From: an uncultured Peptostreptococcus sp.
Lineage (GTDB): Bacteria > Bacillota > Clostridia > Peptostreptococcales > Peptostreptococcaceae
NCBI GenBank assembly: GCA_900759325.1
Contig: CAAEUW010000029.1
Coordinates: 61,891-125,890, forward strand
Length of the DNA: 64,000 bases
Direction: 5' to 3'
Numbering within the stretch: position 1 is the first letter of the stretch; each line of letters begins with the position of its first letter. Positions 52,941 through 61,316 of this stretch are shown in pieces. The notes under the pieces were generated by a model. It was given only the letters and a program-made list of their open reading frames with translations. It searched no databases and was not told where the DNA came from. A program made the translations under genes and the position numbers.

Positions 52941-55298
52941 TTATTCATCTTCTTCGTCAAAGGTAAATACAAATTTCAGTGTTTCTCTCCTAATCTTTCT
53001 ATTCAAGGATTCAAACATCTTGTAGCCTTCGATTGTATACTCCTTAACGGGGTCCTTCTGGGCTACAGAGACTAGGCCTACACTCTGTCTCATCTGGTCC
53101 ATCAGGTCTATGTGGTCAACCCAGTAAGTATCTACTACCTCTAGTAGTATGTCTTTTTCCTGTTGAGCCAGCTCATAGTCAGGAACCATCATCATCTTTA
53201 ATTCATATACCCTTTTTACGATTTCCATAGTATTGTCGATTACCTCATCCCTAGTCATGTTGGCTATGTCAGGCATCAACAAGGTTCCATCTGGCATAAA
53301 AGCAGAATAAAGACTATTGAAATACTTGAAATAATTCCTTGGCTTAACGTCAATATACTTTTCAACACTTTCAATTACAGTATCCTTAGCCATCTGCATG
53401 ATAGTTTCTCTAAGGTCTACACCCTTAAGTACATTATCTCTTTCTCCATAGATGACCTTTCTCTGCTTGTCTATTACGTTATCGTACTTTAATACGTCTT
53501 TTCTCTGCTCAAAATTCTTACCCTCTATCCCCTTCTGGGCATTTTCTATTGCTCTTGTAAGGGCTCTACTAGATAGGGCACCATGCTCGTCCGGCTTTAG
53601 CTTCTTACTTAGCTTCTTGATGGCAGACCCTCCATATAGCTTGATAATTTCATCCTCTATACTCACATAGAACCTAGAAACACCTGGGTCACCCTGTCTA
53701 CCCGAACGTCCTCTTAGCTGGTTGTCTATTCTACGAGATTCATGTCTCTCAGTGCCTAAAACGTATAGACCCCCTAATTTCTTAACCTGTTCTTCTATTT
53801 CCTTGTCTCCGTTACCTAACTTTATATCGGTACCCCTACCAGCCATGTTAGTAGCTATTGTAATATTACCTATCATACCAGCCTTGGCAACTATTTCAGC
53901 TTCCATCTTGTTATTCTTTGCATTTAGTATTTCATGCTTCAAGCCCCTCTTTGTCAAAAGGTCTGATAATATTTCTGATTTTTCGACAGTCGCAGTACCA
54001 ATCAACATCGGCTGACCTGTACTATGGACCTTTATTATCTCTTCTACAACAGCATTAAATTTCTCTTTTTCTGTTGCATATACCTTATCATTTAAGTCAG
54101 CTCTTATTACTGGCTTATTAGTAGGTATCTGCACTACATTCATATTGTAGGTTTGTTCAAATTCATTTTCTTCAGTCTTGGCTGTTCCTGTCATACCAGA
54201 TAGCTTTTCATACATCCTAAAGAAGTTCTGGTAGGTAACTGTCGCCATAGTCTTGTTATCAGACTTTATTTCAACCCTTTCTTTGGCTTCTATAGCCTGG
54301 TGAAGTCCATCAGAGAACCTTCTACCATCCATTATTCTACCGGTAAACTCATCTACTATAAAGACCTCTCCATCCTTTACTACGTAGTCATCATCAATAT
54401 TCATCAACTTGTGGGCTGTAAGGGCCTGGTTGATATGGTGGTATATAGCCATATTGTTCAAGTTTGTAATAGTCCTTATTTTAAAGAAGTTTTCAGCCTT
54501 CCTAAAGCCTGATTCAGTTAAGGAAACAGTATGCTCTTTTTCATCAAGATCATAGTCTTCCTCTTCTATAGTTTTTATAAAGTCATCAGCAAGTATATAT
54601 AGGTCACTTATGGCTTCACCCTCTCCTGATATAATCAGAGGAGTTCTTGCCTCATCTATAAGAATAGAGTCAACCTCGTCAATTATACAATAGTAAAGTT
54701 TACCCTGAACCTTATCATTGAAATTTTTAACCATATTGTCTCTCAAGTAGTCAAAACCAAATTCTGAGTTTGTACCATAGGATACATCACAATTATATTG
54801 AAGCCTTCTAGTATTCGGGTCCTGACCAGTTATAATAGTACCCACTGTCATTCCTAAAAATTCAAATACTGGCCTTACAGTATCTGCATCACGCTCAGCC
54901 AAGTAGTCATTTACAGTAATTACATGAACACCCTTGCCTAATAGGGCATTAAGGTAGCAAGGAGCTACTGCAACTAGGGTCTTACCTTCACCAGTCTTCA
55001 TTTCTGCTATTTTACCTTGATGTAGAACTATGCCACCTATCAGCTGGACCCTATACTGCCTCATCCCTAAAACTCTCTTACAGGCTTCTCTTGCAACAGC
55101 AAAAGCTTCTACTAGTATATCGTCAATTAACTCTCCCTGGTCTAGCCTATCTTTAAATAACTGAGTCTTATTTCTAAGGTCTTCATCCGAAAGTGAAGAT
55201 ATTTCCTCTTCAATTGCTTCTATCTTATCTACAATTTTATTTATTTTTTTTATTTCCGCATTATCTTTTTTGCTCAAAAACGAATCTAAAACCGACAT
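52941..55298 (-). CDS. secA2: Preprotein translocase ATPase SecA, SecA2 type
   Basis: This 785-residue SecA drives protein export through SecYEG. Motor motifs are complete: MKTGEGKTL (Walker A), IIDEVDSILIDEARTPL (DEAD-like), NMAGRGTDI, and RQLRGR-like RIDNQLRGRSGRQGD. The protein ends at FTFDEEDE without the C-terminal CxCxxx-type zinc tail of housekeeping SecA, and is shorter than typical SecA1. C. difficile SecA2 is of similar length, lies among CWB2 genes and exports S-layer and CWB2 proteins. I therefore call SecA2, with the caveat that paralogy cannot be proven from one window. Confidence 0.85.
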   Translation of the reverse strand: MSVLDSFLSKKDNAEIKKINKIVDKIEAIEEEISSLSDEDLRNKTQLFKDRLDQGELIDDILVEAFAVAREACKRVLGMRQYRVQLIGGIVLHQGKIAEMKTGEGKTLVAVAPCYLNALLGKGVHVITVNDYLAERDADTVRPVFEFLGMTVGTIITGQDPNTRRLQYNCDVSYGTNSEFGFDYLRDNMVKNFNDKVQGKLYYCIIDEVDSILIDEARTPLIISGEGEAISDLYILADDFIKTIEEEDYDLDEKEHTVSLTESGFRKAENFFKIRTITNLNNMAIYHHINQALTAHKLMNIDDDYVVKDGEVFIVDEFTGRIMDGRRFSDGLHQAIEAKERVEIKSDNKTMATVTYQNFFRMYEKLSGMTGTAKTEENEFEQTYNMNVVQIPTNKPVIRADLNDKVYATEKEKFNAVVEEIIKVHSTGQPMLIGTATVEKSEILSDLLTKRGLKHEILNAKNNKMEAEIVAKAGMIGNITIATNMAGRGTDIKLGNGDKEIEEQVKKLGGLYVLGTERHESRRIDNQLRGRSGRQGDPGVSRFYVSIEDEIIKLYGGSAIKKLSKKLKPDEHGALSSRALTRAIENAQKGIEGKNFEQRKDVLKYDNVIDKQRKVIYGERDNVLKGVDLRETIMQMAKDTVIESVEKYIDVKPRNYFKYFNSLYSAFMPDGTLLMPDIANMTRDEVIDNTMEIVKRVYELKMMMVPDYELAQQEKDILLEVVDTYWVDHIDLMDQMRQSVGLVSVAQKDPVKEYTIEGYKMFESLNRKIRRETLKFVFTFDEEDE

Positions 55299-55415
55299 TA
55301 TTTACTCCTTTTATTACAATTTTTATATCTAATAGGGTCAATTTATCCCTAAATTATCTCCTTGTATAGGCCTTATTTGCCCATTTTCGGCAAATTTACC
55401 TACTTCGACTCCTAT

Positions 55416-55444
55416 ATTATACCATTAAAATTAGATTTTCACAA
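55416..55444 (-). promoter_or_regulatory. Promoter of secA2
   Basis: TTGTGA (55444-55439), a 17-base spacer and TATAAT (55421-55416), leaving about 110 bases of leader. The leader can form hairpins (TTTGCC/GGCAAA and TAGGG/CCCTA). Confidence 0.75.
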
Positions 55445-55451
55445 AAACTAT

Positions 55452-55480
55452 TAGACATTTTTCATAACTTATTGTATAAT
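55452..55480 (+). promoter_or_regulatory. Forward promoter ahead of a short transcript
   Basis: TAGACA, a 17-base spacer and TATAAT; its -35 is 7 bases from that of secA2, back to back. A strong terminator follows about 45 bases after the expected start point. Confidence 0.7.
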
Positions 55481-55486
55481 ATAGTT

Positions 55487-55563
55487 ACTTAAAAGAATTA
55501 CATTTCTTATTAGGTATTTCTCACAAAAAAAGTAGAGGTTGATTAACAACCTCTACTTTTTTT
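55487..55563 (+). ncRNA. Candidate small RNA
   Basis: A transcript of about 77 bases would run from the promoter at 55452-55480 to the 17-bp perfect terminator stem at 55525-55563 (GTAGAGGTTG/CAACCTCTAC with A and T runs). No ATG with a ribosome-binding site lies inside. It could be an independent sRNA or an attenuator for the ATPase operon. Confidence 0.4.
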
Positions 55564-55630
55564 GTTATAAATAACCAACTAGTCTCTCCATGTAGTATAA
55601 TAGTATATATAAGCTAAGGAGGGATTGCAT

Positions 55631-56950
55631 ATGTTAATTGATTTTAGTATAGAAAACTACCTTTCTATAAAGAATAGGCTTAATTTTTCACTTGTAGAAT
55701 CCGATGACGAAGAAGGAAGTAAAATTAAAATACATAGGGCTAATGGCTATCTTAACCTACTACCTGCAATCACCATATATGGATTCAACGCCTCAGGTAA
55801 ATCAAACTTTTTAAAGGCTCTCGATATGGCTAAAAATCAGATTGTTTTTTCAAAGATATCAAATCCAGAAAAACTAGGTATAGATATCTTCCAGTATAAA
55901 CCTTTTAAGCTATCGGATGCCTATAGAGATAAGCCTACATCCTACCAGCTAAGGGCTGTAGTCGACAATTACATATACGACTACCAGGTCAGGTACGACA
56001 AAAACTCAATAATATATGAGCGACTATCCTCCTTTGATTCAGAAGAAAATTATAATCTATTATTTGATAGGACTTATAATGACTTTACTCTTGATATAAG
56101 TATAGATGAGGATATCCTAAGAAAGATTATGGGCCCACATATATCTAAGAGACCACTAATAGGAAGTGTAAGTATATTTGATGAGAGGGTTGAAAGCTTC
56201 ATTAACTGGGTTGAAAATGACCTAATTATCATTAAGAACAATTTTGACTCAAGGGAAAATATACAGAAAACTACAAGATACCTGCTTGAAAAAGGTGATA
56301 TTTTCCATGCCAAACTTCTGAGAATGTTGTCAGATATTAGTTACTCAAATATTAGCTCTATACAGACTCAGACTCTTACACAGGCCCTTCAGGATACAGA
56401 TATAGATGAAACCGTAAAAAATGAAATGCGTGAATCCAGTCTTTACAATTATATAAGACAAAGCTCGGGTGGTTCAGAGGATTGTGAGTCTGACACTATG
56501 ACCCTCAACACTTTTAAGAAGGGATTTGATATGGATGGAAACTCAAAGGACATAATCTTTAACCTATTTGAAGAGTCAGAGGGCACTATCAAGATTTATG
56601 CCTTATATGCCTATATCTATGATGCCCTATATAATGGTAAGACCTTAGTTATAGATGAAATGACATCTTATATACACCCACTGGTTTCTCAATACATTAT
56701 TGGGCTCTTCCAAAACCCAGTAGAAAACAAGTCAGGTCAACTGATTACAACTACGCATACAACAGACCTTCTTGAAATGAAGAGCTTAAGGCGTGACCAG
56801 GTTTATATCACGGACATGGACTTCAATGAGACTACTATCTACTCATTGGCAGATATAATGGATGTTTCCAAGAGTGAAAACTTTAGAAATGCCTATCTTG
56901 CAGGAAAATATGGAGGATTAAATTACTTTAGGAGGGAGTTACATGAATAA
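55631..56950 (+). CDS. RloA-like AAA/ABC-type ATPase (AAA_15/OLD-like)
   Basis: This 439-residue ATPase opens MLIDFSIENYLSIKN as in RloA-type proteins. It has Walker A GFNASGKS (51-58), an ABC-like signature ESEGT (315-319), Walker B LVIDEM with D342-E343, a His switch in TTHTT (His376), and the C-terminal AYLAGKYGG. Such ATPases pair with toxin-like effectors in phage-defence or restriction-linked loci. The downstream HEPN gene overlaps it by 8 bases. ATG at 55631 has AAGGAGG at proper distance; a TTG two codons upstream is too close to it. Confidence 0.88.
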   Translation: MLIDFSIENYLSIKNRLNFSLVESDDEEGSKIKIHRANGYLNLLPAITIYGFNASGKSNFLKALDMAKNQIVFSKISNPEKLGIDIFQYKPFKLSDAYRDKPTSYQLRAVVDNYIYDYQVRYDKNSIIYERLSSFDSEENYNLLFDRTYNDFTLDISIDEDILRKIMGPHISKRPLIGSVSIFDERVESFINWVENDLIIIKNNFDSRENIQKTTRYLLEKGDIFHAKLLRMLSDISYSNISSIQTQTLTQALQDTDIDETVKNEMRESSLYNYIRQSSGGSEDCESDTMTLNTFKKGFDMDGNSKDIIFNLFEESEGTIKIYALYAYIYDALYNGKTLVIDEMTSYIHPLVSQYIIGLFQNPVENKSGQLITTTHTTDLLEMKSLRRDQVYITDMDFNETTIYSLADIMDVSKSENFRNAYLAGKYGGLNYFRRELHE

Positions 56951-57680
56951 TAAATACAAAGACTCTTTCAAAAGACCAAAACCTACTATAAAGCCAAGGG
57001 CTACTGGATTAGACCTGCTTGATCCCAGTATAAATATACCTATAGACGTTTTCCATTCTAACACAAGAAAAATCAGAAACCTTATGTTGGAAAATAAGAA
57101 GGACGAAAACATACTTAGATATTGTATTATTCTAATTTGTGGCTCAATGGACAAATATATGCATGATATAGTAAAAACTATGCTACTTCAAATATTTAAG
57201 GATAAGGCCCCTGCTGGCAAGTCCTTTGATAGCTTTATGGTTCCGATTTCTCTTTTGAACAAGTTTGACAAGATTGAATTCGACCCTCAAGAAAAGGAGA
57301 AAATCTTGAGTGACACCATATACGAGGTAACGTCAAGCTTTACCATGCAAAAGTCATACGCAATAGATAGAAACCTAGGCTATGTAATTAACTTCAATAT
57401 GTGGAAGGCTATCCATCCTAGAGTGATGATGAGATTCAAGGACCTAACTAGCATTACCGCACTAAAAAAATTTGTTGATGACCTTGCAGATAGAAGAAAT
57501 ATAATAGCCCATGAGCTTGACTTCCAGCCAAATAGTCATGATAGACGACCAATCGACTATGACTATGTTCTTCATACCCTGGATGTAATACAATTTATGG
57601 TAGAGGCTGTCAATTATCAAATTACAGATTCAATCAAAAATGTACAATGTAGAGATATAGAAAATGACGGAAGTATATAA
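56943..57680 (+). CDS. HEPN protein (RiboL-PSP-like) with Rx4H motif
   Basis: This 245-residue, mostly helical protein carries the HEPN ribonuclease motif R185-N-x3-H190 in LADRRNIIAHE. An early helix resembles the RiboL-PSP-HEPN group (ILRYCIILICGSMDKYMHDI). HEPN enzymes cut tRNA or mRNA in toxin, abortive-infection and CRISPR systems. Its start lies inside the ATPase gene (8-base overlap), so the two are translationally coupled and probably act as a pair, the ATPase acting as sensor or restraint. Activity is inferred from the motif only. Confidence 0.75.
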   Translation: MNNKYKDSFKRPKPTIKPRATGLDLLDPSINIPIDVFHSNTRKIRNLMLENKKDENILRYCIILICGSMDKYMHDIVKTMLLQIFKDKAPAGKSFDSFMVPISLLNKFDKIEFDPQEKEKILSDTIYEVTSSFTMQKSYAIDRNLGYVINFNMWKAIHPRVMMRFKDLTSITALKKFVDDLADRRNIIAHELDFQPNSHDRRPIDYDYVLHTLDVIQFMVEAVNYQITDSIKNVQCRDIENDGSI

Positions 57681-57711
57681 ATATTATTAATATATAGGTG
57701 GTGAAATAATT

Positions 57712-58173
57712 ATGAATACTAATGGTAGATATAACCCAAATAAAAAGTACTTTAACTCAGAATGGCTAGACAAGATAGATAAGAGGGACCAATCCTTGAT
57801 AGATATGGCCTTCAAGGCCTTAAAAAACTCATACTCACCCTACTCTAATTTCAGAGTAGGTGCCTGTGTAGAGACAAAGACAGACCAATACTTTATCGGT
57901 ACAAATATTGAGAACTCATCATTGGGACTGACTAATTGTGCAGAAAGAAATGCCATTTTTTCTGCCTTCTCACATGGTTTCAGAAAAAAGGATATAAGGG
58001 CTATTGCTATCGTGTCAGAAGATGATAAATTAACTACTCCGTGTGGTGCCTGTAGACAGGTCTTATCTGAACTCTTAGAACCAACATGCCCTATAATACT
58101 TACAAATGGTAGAGAGGTCCTTGTTACAGATATCATCCACCTCTTACCACTTAGCTTTAGCCTAGATATTTAG
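57712..58173 (+). CDS. cdd: Cytidine deaminase
   Basis: Cdd hydrolyses cytidine and deoxycytidine to uridines in pyrimidine salvage. The zinc site is complete: Cys and Glu in NCAERNAI, and Cys-x2-Cys in PCGACRQVL; YSPYSNFRVGA is the family N-terminus. At 153 residues it has about 20 extra N-terminal residues. It lies 31 bases after the HEPN gene on the same strand and may share its transcript. Confidence 0.93.
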   Translation: MNTNGRYNPNKKYFNSEWLDKIDKRDQSLIDMAFKALKNSYSPYSNFRVGACVETKTDQYFIGTNIENSSLGLTNCAERNAIFSAFSHGFRKKDIRAIAIVSEDDKLTTPCGACRQVLSELLEPTCPIILTNGREVLVTDIIHLLPLSFSLDI

Positions 58174-58237
58174 GCTATGGTTCTAGATAAATTGACTATA
58201 TCAAGTTATAAGTTATAAAATTTATAAAGTAATATTG

Positions 58238-58270
58238 GAAGCCTTCCCCTAATATTTAGGAGAAGGCTTC
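58238..58270. terminator. Hairpin between cdd and cvfB
   Basis: GAAGCCTTC-CCCTAA pairs with TTAGGAGAAGGCTTC (one mismatch, 3-base loop) between converging genes. T-runs are poor on both strands, so efficiency is uncertain. Confidence 0.5.
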
Positions 58271-58347
58271 TTCATCTGTATATAATTTTATATAGATTGC
58301 CTGTGAATATACTCATATATTACTTATACAGGACTTTCAGTATGGCT

Positions 58348-59193
58348 TCATAGCAACCAAGTTCCCTTTTCATCCTGTCTAACTAGGCCAGCCTTCATCA
58401 AGGTACCTAAACTTCTCTTGAAATTCTTTTTGCTCGTTGAGAATACAAGTCTAAGCTCTTCGGGGTCTGACTTATCGTTAAACCTCATAAAGCCATCATT
58501 CCCCTCCATATAGCTAATGATATTTTTAGCCAGCTTGTCTAGTTCTTCCCCTTTTTCGGCTCTTGTTGATAGGCCTAGTTTCCCATCTTCATAGGTCTTT
58601 ACTACCCTTAGACCCTCTAGTCGATCACCCTCTCTAAGGCTTGTGTAGTATTCATCCTTTAAAATGAGACCATAATAGTTGGGTTCTATACATACAAGGG
58701 CTGTACCATTTGACTGGAAGCCAAATACATATCCGCTACATACATCCCCCTTCTTCAGGTTCGCCTCTAAGCTTAGGTATGGTCCAATATCTGTTGTTGC
58801 CGCAAGCCTACCAGACTTATCTACATATATATAGAATGGATATTTTTCTTCTTCAAATAGCTTGTACTTTCTCTCTCTAAATGGAACTAATACATCCCTT
58901 TCAAGTCCAATATCTATAAAGCTACCTATTTCAGAGTTATCACATACCTCAAGTATTGCTACCTGACCCGCCATGGCCTTGGGTTCTTTTTGAGTTGCCA
59001 CTAACCTATTCTGTGAATCCTTATATACAAATACCTCTACATCTTGGTTTAAGCTAATCCTGTTTTCATCAATAATATTCTGTTTTGGTAAGAGTATATC
59101 ATCACTAGTATCCTTGGTTTGTCCGTCTAAAAAGTAACCGTAGTCCTTTTTCCTCAAAACCTTCAACTTATTTACTTCACCTATTTTTATCAA
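58348..59193 (-). CDS. CvfB-like S1 RNA-binding protein
   Basis: This 281-residue protein has three S1-like domains followed by a C-terminal winged-helix (SKKNFKRSLGTLMKAGLV), the layout of CvfB/YitL. Characteristic sequences are YGYFLDGQTKDTSDDILLP and GSFIDIGLERDVLVPF. In Staphylococcus it affects virulence-gene expression by RNA binding. The start is TTG with GAGG 7 bases upstream. It follows ybaK by 29 bases. Confidence 0.88.
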   Translation of the reverse strand: MIKIGEVNKLKVLRKKDYGYFLDGQTKDTSDDILLPKQNIIDENRISLNQDVEVFVYKDSQNRLVATQKEPKAMAGQVAILEVCDNSEIGSFIDIGLERDVLVPFRERKYKLFEEEKYPFYIYVDKSGRLAATTDIGPYLSLEANLKKGDVCSGYVFGFQSNGTALVCIEPNYYGLILKDEYYTSLREGDRLEGLRVVKTYEDGKLGLSTRAEKGEELDKLAKNIISYMEGNDGFMRFNDKSDPEELRLVFSTSKKNFKRSLGTLMKAGLVRQDEKGTWLL

Positions 59194-59222
59194 TTCTACA
59201 CCTCATTAATTCCATATACAGA

Positions 59223-59708
59223 CTAGTCTGCTATAAGATCAGCATACTGGCCTTTAATTAAGTTTATTAAGTCATCAGGGCTTAGCTCTACCTGATATCC
59301 AACCTTGCCTGCACTTACTGTTATCGTTTCAATGTCCTTGGCTGACTGGTCTATATAGGTTGGATAAGTCTTTTTCATACCAATTGGTGAGCAACCTCCT
59401 CTAATGTAGCCTGTAACCTTGTTTATGTCCCTAACATGTATCATTTCAAGATTTTTTTCACCACAGGCCCTCGCAGCCTTCTTTAGGCTAAGATTTTCTG
59501 CTACTGGTATAACAAATACATAGTAGGCCCTTGAGCTTGCCTGAGTTACTAGGGTCTTATAAACTGTCTTAGGATCCTTACCCAGGGACTTGGCTGCAGT
59601 AATGCCATCCACATGGTCCTTAGTAACTGGATAAGACAGTTCATTATGATTAATTTTTTCCAAATCAAGTATTCTCATTGCGTTTGTCTTAACATTTTTT
59701 TTAGACAT
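59223..59708 (-). CDS. ybaK: Cys-tRNA(Pro)/Cys-tRNA(Cys) deacylase YbaK/EbsC
   Basis: This 161-residue trans-editing enzyme removes cysteine misacylated onto tRNA-Pro. The opening TNAMRILD, the lysine in YKTLVTQ, and the pocket motif GGCSPIGMKK are typical of YbaK. AGGAGGGGTGG precedes the ATG. Confidence 0.9.
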   Translation of the reverse strand: MSKKNVKTNAMRILDLEKINHNELSYPVTKDHVDGITAAKSLGKDPKTVYKTLVTQASSRAYYVFVIPVAENLSLKKAARACGEKNLEMIHVRDINKVTGYIRGGCSPIGMKKTYPTYIDQSAKDIETITVSAGKVGYQVELSPDDLINLIKGQYADLIAD

Positions 59709-59758
59709 TTAACCACCCCTCCTAATACTCTTATTATAAAATCTATGCAACTTTCCCA

Positions 59759-61177
59759 CTATCTTACTAAGACACTACCGACGCCATAGTACTTGGAGAT
59801 ATACTGGTTAACCCAGTACTTGGGGTCGTTACTTCCATCTGGGCTACCATAGGCCGCCATATAGGTGTTCTTAGCCCCTATAGATGGAATTTCAATATTT
59901 TCAAAGTGTCCATTTGTCCTGTTGTCTATTATTATAATCTCTCTAGCACTATACCTAGACAAGTAGTCCTTATTCGCTGTAAGAGCGCCCGGAAGGCTAG
60001 GTATAAATAAAACAACATATATAAGTAAAATGAAACCTAAACAAACCGAAGAGAAGATATGATTGTTCTCTCCTATCTCTGTAAAGCTAATTAGGCCAGA
60101 GATTATAAAAAATATGGCTGGCATAAATACAGGATTTTTATCTCCTATAGGCAAGAGTGATACAAATAAGAATGATATTATACCTGAAAGAAGGTATATT
60201 TCCGACTCCCAATTTTTTTCCACATTTATCAGTCTTGAAACCACAAGGAGTATTATGGCCGCTATCATAAATAAAAGTACTAGGTTTAAGAAGTCATTAT
60301 TGAAGGCTGATAGTTTAGAAGCTCCCGCATAAAGGTCTCCCATAACATGACTTTGTCCTCCAGCCCCCCTTCTAGATGGTGATGACATCATAACGACAAA
60401 CCCCGTCAGCATACTTAGCATGGATAAAATTAATACCAGCATGTTCTTTCTTTCACCCTCGAATGACCTAAATATATAGTATAAGAAGATAAAAATTATA
60501 CCGATGGCAAGATTTTCCTGTGACCAACCTGCCAGAAATGAAAAAATAATCATAAATAACATTCTACAAATGCCCACCATTTGTCCATCAGCTTGGCTAG
60601 CTATAACAATTTTTCTTGCGTTAGTTATGACAAGTAGACATAATATGGGCACCCATACATACTTGGCTATACTTGGAATCATCAAAAAAGTATTACCAAA
60701 TTTTGGAATCGAAACCCACATAAGTAGGAATACAAGTAAAACTAGGCCGGCATTTAGTAACTGAACACTTGAACTCTTTTTTTTGCTGATAAAGCCGTAA
60801 CTTGATATCATATATATAAGGACACAAAATCCAATAGAGTTTACAAAATCAGCAATACTATCACTCAAAATTAATAAGATACCTGCTATAAAATTTCCAA
60901 CCTGGTATGGATTAACGCTTGCATACTTATATTTTTCATTGGCTATTATATCAGATATTCCTTCTATCCTTATCATATCCTTGGTAAATAGCCTTACCAT
61001 ATCATCAATAATGAGAGGAGTATATGAATTTAAGGCCATCATCAATAAAAAAACAATGAAAAGAACAAGTACAATAAAAAAATTAATATTCAAATTTATA
61101 TTAAAATCTATATCTGGCATAAAATTTAAAACTTCTTTTAAATTAATATTCAAATTTATTTTTTTAAATTTTTTCAC
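59759..61177 (-). CDS. Polytopic membrane protein (DUF6056-like, possible GT-C fold)
   Basis: This 472-residue protein has about eleven helices. An acidic pair in the first outside loop (LIIDDMVR), a later GWSQENLA and PSRRGAGG recall DUF6056 proteins, which resemble GT-C glycosyltransferases. A role in transferring lipid-linked sugar outside the membrane is possible but unproven. The start is GTG with AGGAGG 4 bases upstream. The N-terminal cytoplasmic stretch contains a 60-base in-frame partial duplication (INLNIN twice). Confidence 0.65.
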   Translation of the reverse strand: MKKFKKINLNINLKEVLNFMPDIDFNINLNINFFIVLVLFIVFLLMMALNSYTPLIIDDMVRLFTKDMIRIEGISDIIANEKYKYASVNPYQVGNFIAGILLILSDSIADFVNSIGFCVLIYMISSYGFISKKKSSSVQLLNAGLVLLVFLLMWVSIPKFGNTFLMIPSIAKYVWVPILCLLVITNARKIVIASQADGQMVGICRMLFMIIFSFLAGWSQENLAIGIIFIFLYYIFRSFEGERKNMLVLILSMLSMLTGFVVMMSSPSRRGAGGQSHVMGDLYAGASKLSAFNNDFLNLVLLFMIAAIILLVVSRLINVEKNWESEIYLLSGIISFLFVSLLPIGDKNPVFMPAIFFIISGLISFTEIGENNHIFSSVCLGFILLIYVVLFIPSLPGALTANKDYLSRYSAREIIIIDNRTNGHFENIEIPSIGAKNTYMAAYGSPDGSNDPKYWVNQYISKYYGVGSVLVR

Positions 61178-61263
61178 AATACCTCCTAAAGTTATAATAT
61201 AATCAGCCCCCCTATACTGGCTAAAATTTCAGTCTATCTACCCACAAAATTAAATAACTTATA

Positions 61264-61291
61264 AAAGAGGGTTGCACTCGCAACCCTCTTT
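61264..61291 (-). terminator. Terminator of the S1-domain gene
   Basis: A perfect 12-bp stem (AAAGAGGGTTGC/GCAACCCTCTTT) with a 4-base loop and TTTT following on the minus strand. Confidence 0.85.
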
Positions 61292-61316
61292 ACTAACTTA
61301 AAGTTCATATTAAAAA

